Positions 43,553-46,497 of a stretch of DNA of 46,497 nt are shown piece by piece. Position numbers and translations under genes: made by a program. The stretch spans positions 1 through 46,497 of the forward strand of contig NZ_BBZI01000018.1 of NCBI RefSeq assembly GCF_008974245.1. The letters run 5' to 3'. Below the pieces are notes generated by a model. That model worked only from the letters and a program-made list of their open reading frames with translations, did not search any database and was not told the DNA's origin. The DNA is from Streptomyces abyssomicinicus (GTDB taxonomy: Bacteria; Actinomycetota; Actinomycetes; Streptomycetales; Streptomycetaceae). Positions within the stretch are counted from its first letter, which is position 1. Every line of letters starts with the position of its first letter.

Positions 43553-43651
43553 ATGGGCAGCGTCACCTACGGGCCGGCGTAACCGTCGGCCAGCTGGCGA
43601 GGCGAAGCACTTGGCCCCGCTGCGCGGGCAGCCTGCGGCTGGAGTGGCCTC

Positions 43652-43981
43652 CTACTCGCCTCGCTGGAGCAGCCATCTCTCGAACAACGCGCAGGCCAGC
43701 CAGTGCCCGCCGACGAACGCCATGTGGTGAGCGGACACGCCCGTGCCTCCACCGGACTTGCGTGAAGGATCCGCCCCGTGGGCGAGCAGCAGCGCCGTGG
43801 TGTCCACATGGAGCGGCTTGCCCGTCTGGGTGGCCGCATCCAGTTCACCGTCGACCGCCGCGTGCAGGAGAGTGATCCCGTGGTGCTCTTCATGCACGTC
43901 TCCACCGGCGAGAAGCAGGCGATGCAGCTCAGGCAGATCGTCCAGCTCCACAGCTTCATGCAACGGGGACAAATTGGGCAC
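43652..43981 (-). CDS. Ankyrin-repeat protein
   Basis: A 109-residue protein from GTG 43981 (GGGGGTG upstream). It contains SPLHEAVELDDLPELHRLLL, AGGDVHEEHHGITLLHAAVD and TTALLLAHGADPSRK, with .TLLHAA and ALLLAHGADP matching ankyrin helices. About three repeats. Small ankyrin proteins of this type occur as immunity or binding partners. No partner gene is adjacent. Confidence 0.75.
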   Translation of the reverse strand: MPNLSPLHEAVELDDLPELHRLLLAGGDVHEEHHGITLLHAAVDGELDAATQTGKPLHVDTTALLLAHGADPSRKSGGGTGVSAHHMAFVGGHWLACALFERWLLQRGE

Positions 43982-45249
43982 TGCACACCCCCATAGTCGG
44001 GCCCGGTGTCAGAGCATCGCAGGAAGGCACGGGGATTCTCCACACCCGCCTCCGTTCCGACCGGTGGCGGCGGCCGGGTGCTGCAGCCGTGCAGCGCCCG
44101 GTGGTGCAACGCGGGCCGGCGCCGTGCGGCAGCAGTCGCGCGATCGTGCTGCTGCAGCCGCCGGTGACGGGCAGCGTGCTGGGCCGCTGCACCGGCGCAG
44201 CAGCGGGCGGTACCCGAACGTCTGCAGCATCCGTCCGCAGCCGCAGGCGGCGCCGAGGTGTGAGGCGATCCCGGGGCGGGCCGGGTGCGGACCGCCCCGA
44301 TCGGCCGCGGAAGCCGAAGACGGCCGGCGCGGAGGGCTGGGCCCGGAGCGGCGCGCCGCTGTTCCCGCGGGGTGATGGCCAGTCGGCCCGGTGCCTGAAG
44401 GGGACGCGGGCGATGCGGCGCCAACGGCGGGAGCTAGGCCCGCCAACGGCCGTGAAGGCCTCCGGGCGCCTGGGCCACCGGGGCGGCGGCGTCCTCGGCC
44501 CGGCGAGCACCGGCGCGGTTGTCGCGTTGTCACGGTGTTCGGGCCGATCCGCGGCAGGTGGACGTCAGCGCAGGTCAGCGCCCTGTCTGTAGGAGGCGTG
44601 ACACGTGGCGTGACAGCGGGCGTGACACCCCGTCGGAGGGGACACCACACGTCCTGCGGTCCCGGTGCGGGCCGGTCCGCCGCGGCGTTCCGTGGTCAGG
44701 CCGACGACAGACGCCTCCGGCAGAGGCCCGTCCGGTGCGTGAGGCGCGGAGCGGGCGGCGGCGAGGTCGCGCTCCGGGCCGGGTCGGCGCTCACTGTTCC
44801 GTCCGAGCGTCGACTCGGGTTCGAGCTCGGGCACGCGACCGCACTCCACGAAGCAGCGGCAGCGGCAGCGGCAGCGGCAGCGGCAGCGGGGAACGCCGCT
44901 GCGGCACCTTCTGCAGCTGGGCGCCCGGGTTCCAGGGACCGGCGCGCCCGGTCCGCCCGGTCCGCGCGCTCCGCAGCGGTGCGAAACTCGCTGACTGCAG
45001 CACGAGACCGGCGGGCGGGCGGGCGCGGCGCTGCACGGAGCAGCGGCCGACGACGGCTCCGCCGGCCGGGCGGGCTATATCCGGGAGACCGGGGACCGCG
45101 CGTTGTCCGGGCCGGGTGGGTGATTACGGCTGCGGGCCGACCGAGGTCAGGGCGCGGCTGACGGTCCGGCCGAGCCTCCAGCGCGGTGCGGCTGCCTCGC
45201 GCGGTCTGTGACTTCGGCCGACCGCTGCGGTGGCAAGTTTGGTGCGGAA
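43982..45249. other. Gene-poor region with a repeat copy and a microsatellite
   Basis: No gene recognised. A tandem run of six GCAGCG units lies at 44853-44888. Copy 4 of the dispersed repeat lies at about 44519-44640. The remaining frames are Arg/Pro/Gly-rich shadows. Confidence 0.4.
44519..44640. repeat. Dispersed iteron-like repeat, copy 4
   Basis: TTGTCGCG and TTGTCACG (44519-44534) followed by GTGTTCGG, then GCGCAGGTCA, and GCGTGACA three times between 44596 and 44627 (GGCGTGACACGTGGCGTGAC, AGCGGGCGTGACA). Same order and opposing orientations as the other copies. Confidence 0.7.
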
Positions 45250-45417
45250 TCAACTCACCGGCCGGTGCGGGGGTTGAGCAGCGGTCAGGTCGGCGAGATG
45301 GTCGGCCAGGGCGCGCAAACGGGCGGCGGGCCTCGTCGGGGCAGCGAAGCGGACCAGGCGCAGGTGGGTGAGGGCGGCGGCCGGCTCGCCGACGTCGATC
45401 AGGGCGCGGGAGGTTAG
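45250..45417 (-). pseudogene. C-terminal remnant of a TPR-like protein cut by IS481
   Basis: The minus strand reads TSRALIDVGEPAAALTHLRL, VRFAAPTRPAARLRALADHL, ADLTAA and stops at TGA 45252-45250. The GEPAAAL..LR pattern resembles a tetratricopeptide segment. Its 5' side ends at the IS481 terminal repeat (45419), so the insertion cut the gene. Confidence 0.45.
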
Positions 45418-45418
45418 G

Positions 45419-46497
45419 TGTATTGATCACGAGCGTTGTTAACGGTGCCGGGTCTTGATCATGACGAAGACCTCCGGTGTGGTGGAGGTGTCTAGGCTCA
45501 CCGCACAACGGAGGTCTTCGTGCCCCACCGTAACGCCCGGCTGACCGTTCACGGCAGGCGGATCCTGGTCGACCGTGTCCTGGCGGGCCGGCCGATCGCG
45601 CACGTGGCCGCCGAGACGGGCATATCCAGGCCCACGGCCCACAAATGGGTCCGCCACTGGCAGGCCGAGGGCGACGCGGGTCTGCACGACCGTTCCAGTC
45701 GGCCCCGCACGACCCCGCACCGCACACCACCGGAAGTCGAGGCCCAGGTCCGCCGGCTGCGGACCGACAGCAAGCTCGGCCCGGCACGCATCGCCCCGAT
45801 CCTGGGCCTGCCCGCCTCGACCGTGCACCGCATCCTGGTCCGACACGGCCTGAACCGCCTGGCCTGGCTCGACCGGCCCACCGGCGAGCCGATCCGCCGC
45901 TACGAACGCGACCGACCGGGCGAGCTGGTCCACGTCGACATCAAGAAACTCGGCAACATCCCCGACGGCGGCGGCTGGCGGATCGTCGGCAGGCAGGCCG
46001 GTGAGGGCAACCGCCAGGCCACCACCACCGAGCGCAAGAGCTGCAAGCCGGTGATCGGCTACAGCTACATCCACTCAGCCGTCGACGACCACTCCCGCCT
46101 GGCCTACAGCGAAGTCCTCACCGACGAACGCCAGGAAACCGCGGCCGGCTTCTGGCAACGGGCGAACTCCTTCTTCGCCGCCCACGGCATCACCGTCGAA
46201 CGGGTCCTCACCGACAACGGCTCCTGCTACAAATCCAGGCTGTTCACCCAGACGCTGACCACGGCCAGCATCGCCCACAAGAAGATCCGGCCTACCGGCC
46301 GCAGACCAACGGCAAGGTCGAACGCTTCAACCGCACCCTGCTCGACGAATGGGCCTACCTGAAGCCCTACACCTCGAACAGGGAACGGACCGACGCGCTG
46401 GCAGACTTCCTCCACACCTACAACCACCACCGCTGCCACACCGCACTCGGCGGACACCCGCCCATCAGCCGTGTCAACAACGCTGTGGGTCAATACA
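45419..46497 (+). mobile_element. IS481-family element ending exactly at the window edge
   Basis: The left end reads TGTATTGATCACGAGCGTTG (45419 on) and the right end, complemented from 46497, reads TGTATTGACCCACAGCGTTG; 20 of the first 25 bases match. The element is 1079 bp. The window stops at its last base, so the flanking duplication cannot be checked. The transposase carries a frameshift. Confidence 0.85.
45520..46497 (+). pseudogene. IS481-family transposase, frameshifted
   Basis: From ATG 45520 (MPHRNARLTVHGRRILVDRV) the protein has an HTH (VAAETGISRPTAHKWVRHW), ELVHVDIKKLG (first Asp), YSYIHSAVDDHSRLAYSE and RVLTDNGSCYKSR (second Asp). Near 46291 one C appears to be missing: the frame leaves KKIRP, and the neighbouring frame continues PQTNGKVERFNRTLLDEWAY (Glu) and YNHHRCHTALGGHPPISRV to the window end. 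Restoring the base gives a full DDE transposase. It may be inactive or an end-of-contig base error. Confidence 0.85.

Overview
The window looks like accessory DNA from a Streptomyces or a close actinomycete relative. GC is very high, codons end in G or C, GTG and TTG starts are common, and the protein families are typical streptomycete ones. It reads like a plasmid or a plasmid-derived chromosomal-arm segment: it carries a MobF-type relaxase lacking a helicase domain, a 5'-truncated parB, a split replication-relaxation gene, two toxin-antitoxin-like pairs, several transposons and many decayed genes. The right edge stops exactly on the terminal repeat of an IS481 element, as expected if a contig broke on a repeated IS.

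Layout. 1-2000: a partial gene, the split replication-relaxation gene, and kinase and patatin-like remnants. 1827-10507: a type I-C CRISPR-Cas locus. A 4-repeat array on the minus strand diverges from cas3-cas5c-cas8c-cas7c, and a 27-repeat array follows on the plus strand. No cas4, cas1 or cas2 is present, and the repeats are unusually degenerate. 10793-11406: RelE-like toxin with a DUF6247 antitoxin. 11877-16627: a MurG paralogue convergent with a tightly overlapping operon (dTDP-glucose 4,6-dehydratase, ATP-grasp ligase, DegT aminotransferase, low-molecular-weight phosphatase), next to a divergent HTH-TPR regulator broken by an in-frame TAG. 18190-25800: HNH remnant, small membrane protein, a 1000-residue HTH/P-loop/Sel1-TPR protein, GNAT enzyme, a second toxin-antitoxin-like pair, and the relaxase.

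25800-32860: parB fragment holding two perfect AT-rich palindromes, an SMI1/KNR4 protein, a cold-shock protein that resembles Pseudomonas homologues, and the first copy of a duplicated gene pair (called A and B here). An IS5-family element of about 1.36 kb follows; it has CTAG target duplications and appears to carry a cargo gene. 32861-39423: perfect hairpin, secreted protein with tandem EF-hand-like loops, second and third copies of A/B parts, lipoprotein, DUF6228 protein and a frameshifted gene. 39424-46497: mostly gene-poor, decayed DNA with a DUF4328 membrane protein, IS3 remnant, a NUDIX gene bracketed by 50-bp perfect inverted repeats, an ankyrin protein, and IS481.

Recurrent non-coding repeats built on CTGTCACG and its complement occur at four places (about 27860, 33750, 43390 and 44520) and link the right half of the window into one replicon history. 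The strongest candidates for something new are the adaptation-less, drifting I-C locus, the MurG/RmlB/DegT/ATP-grasp/phosphatase cluster, the iteron-like repeat family, the parB palindromes, and the two cargo-carrying mobile units.
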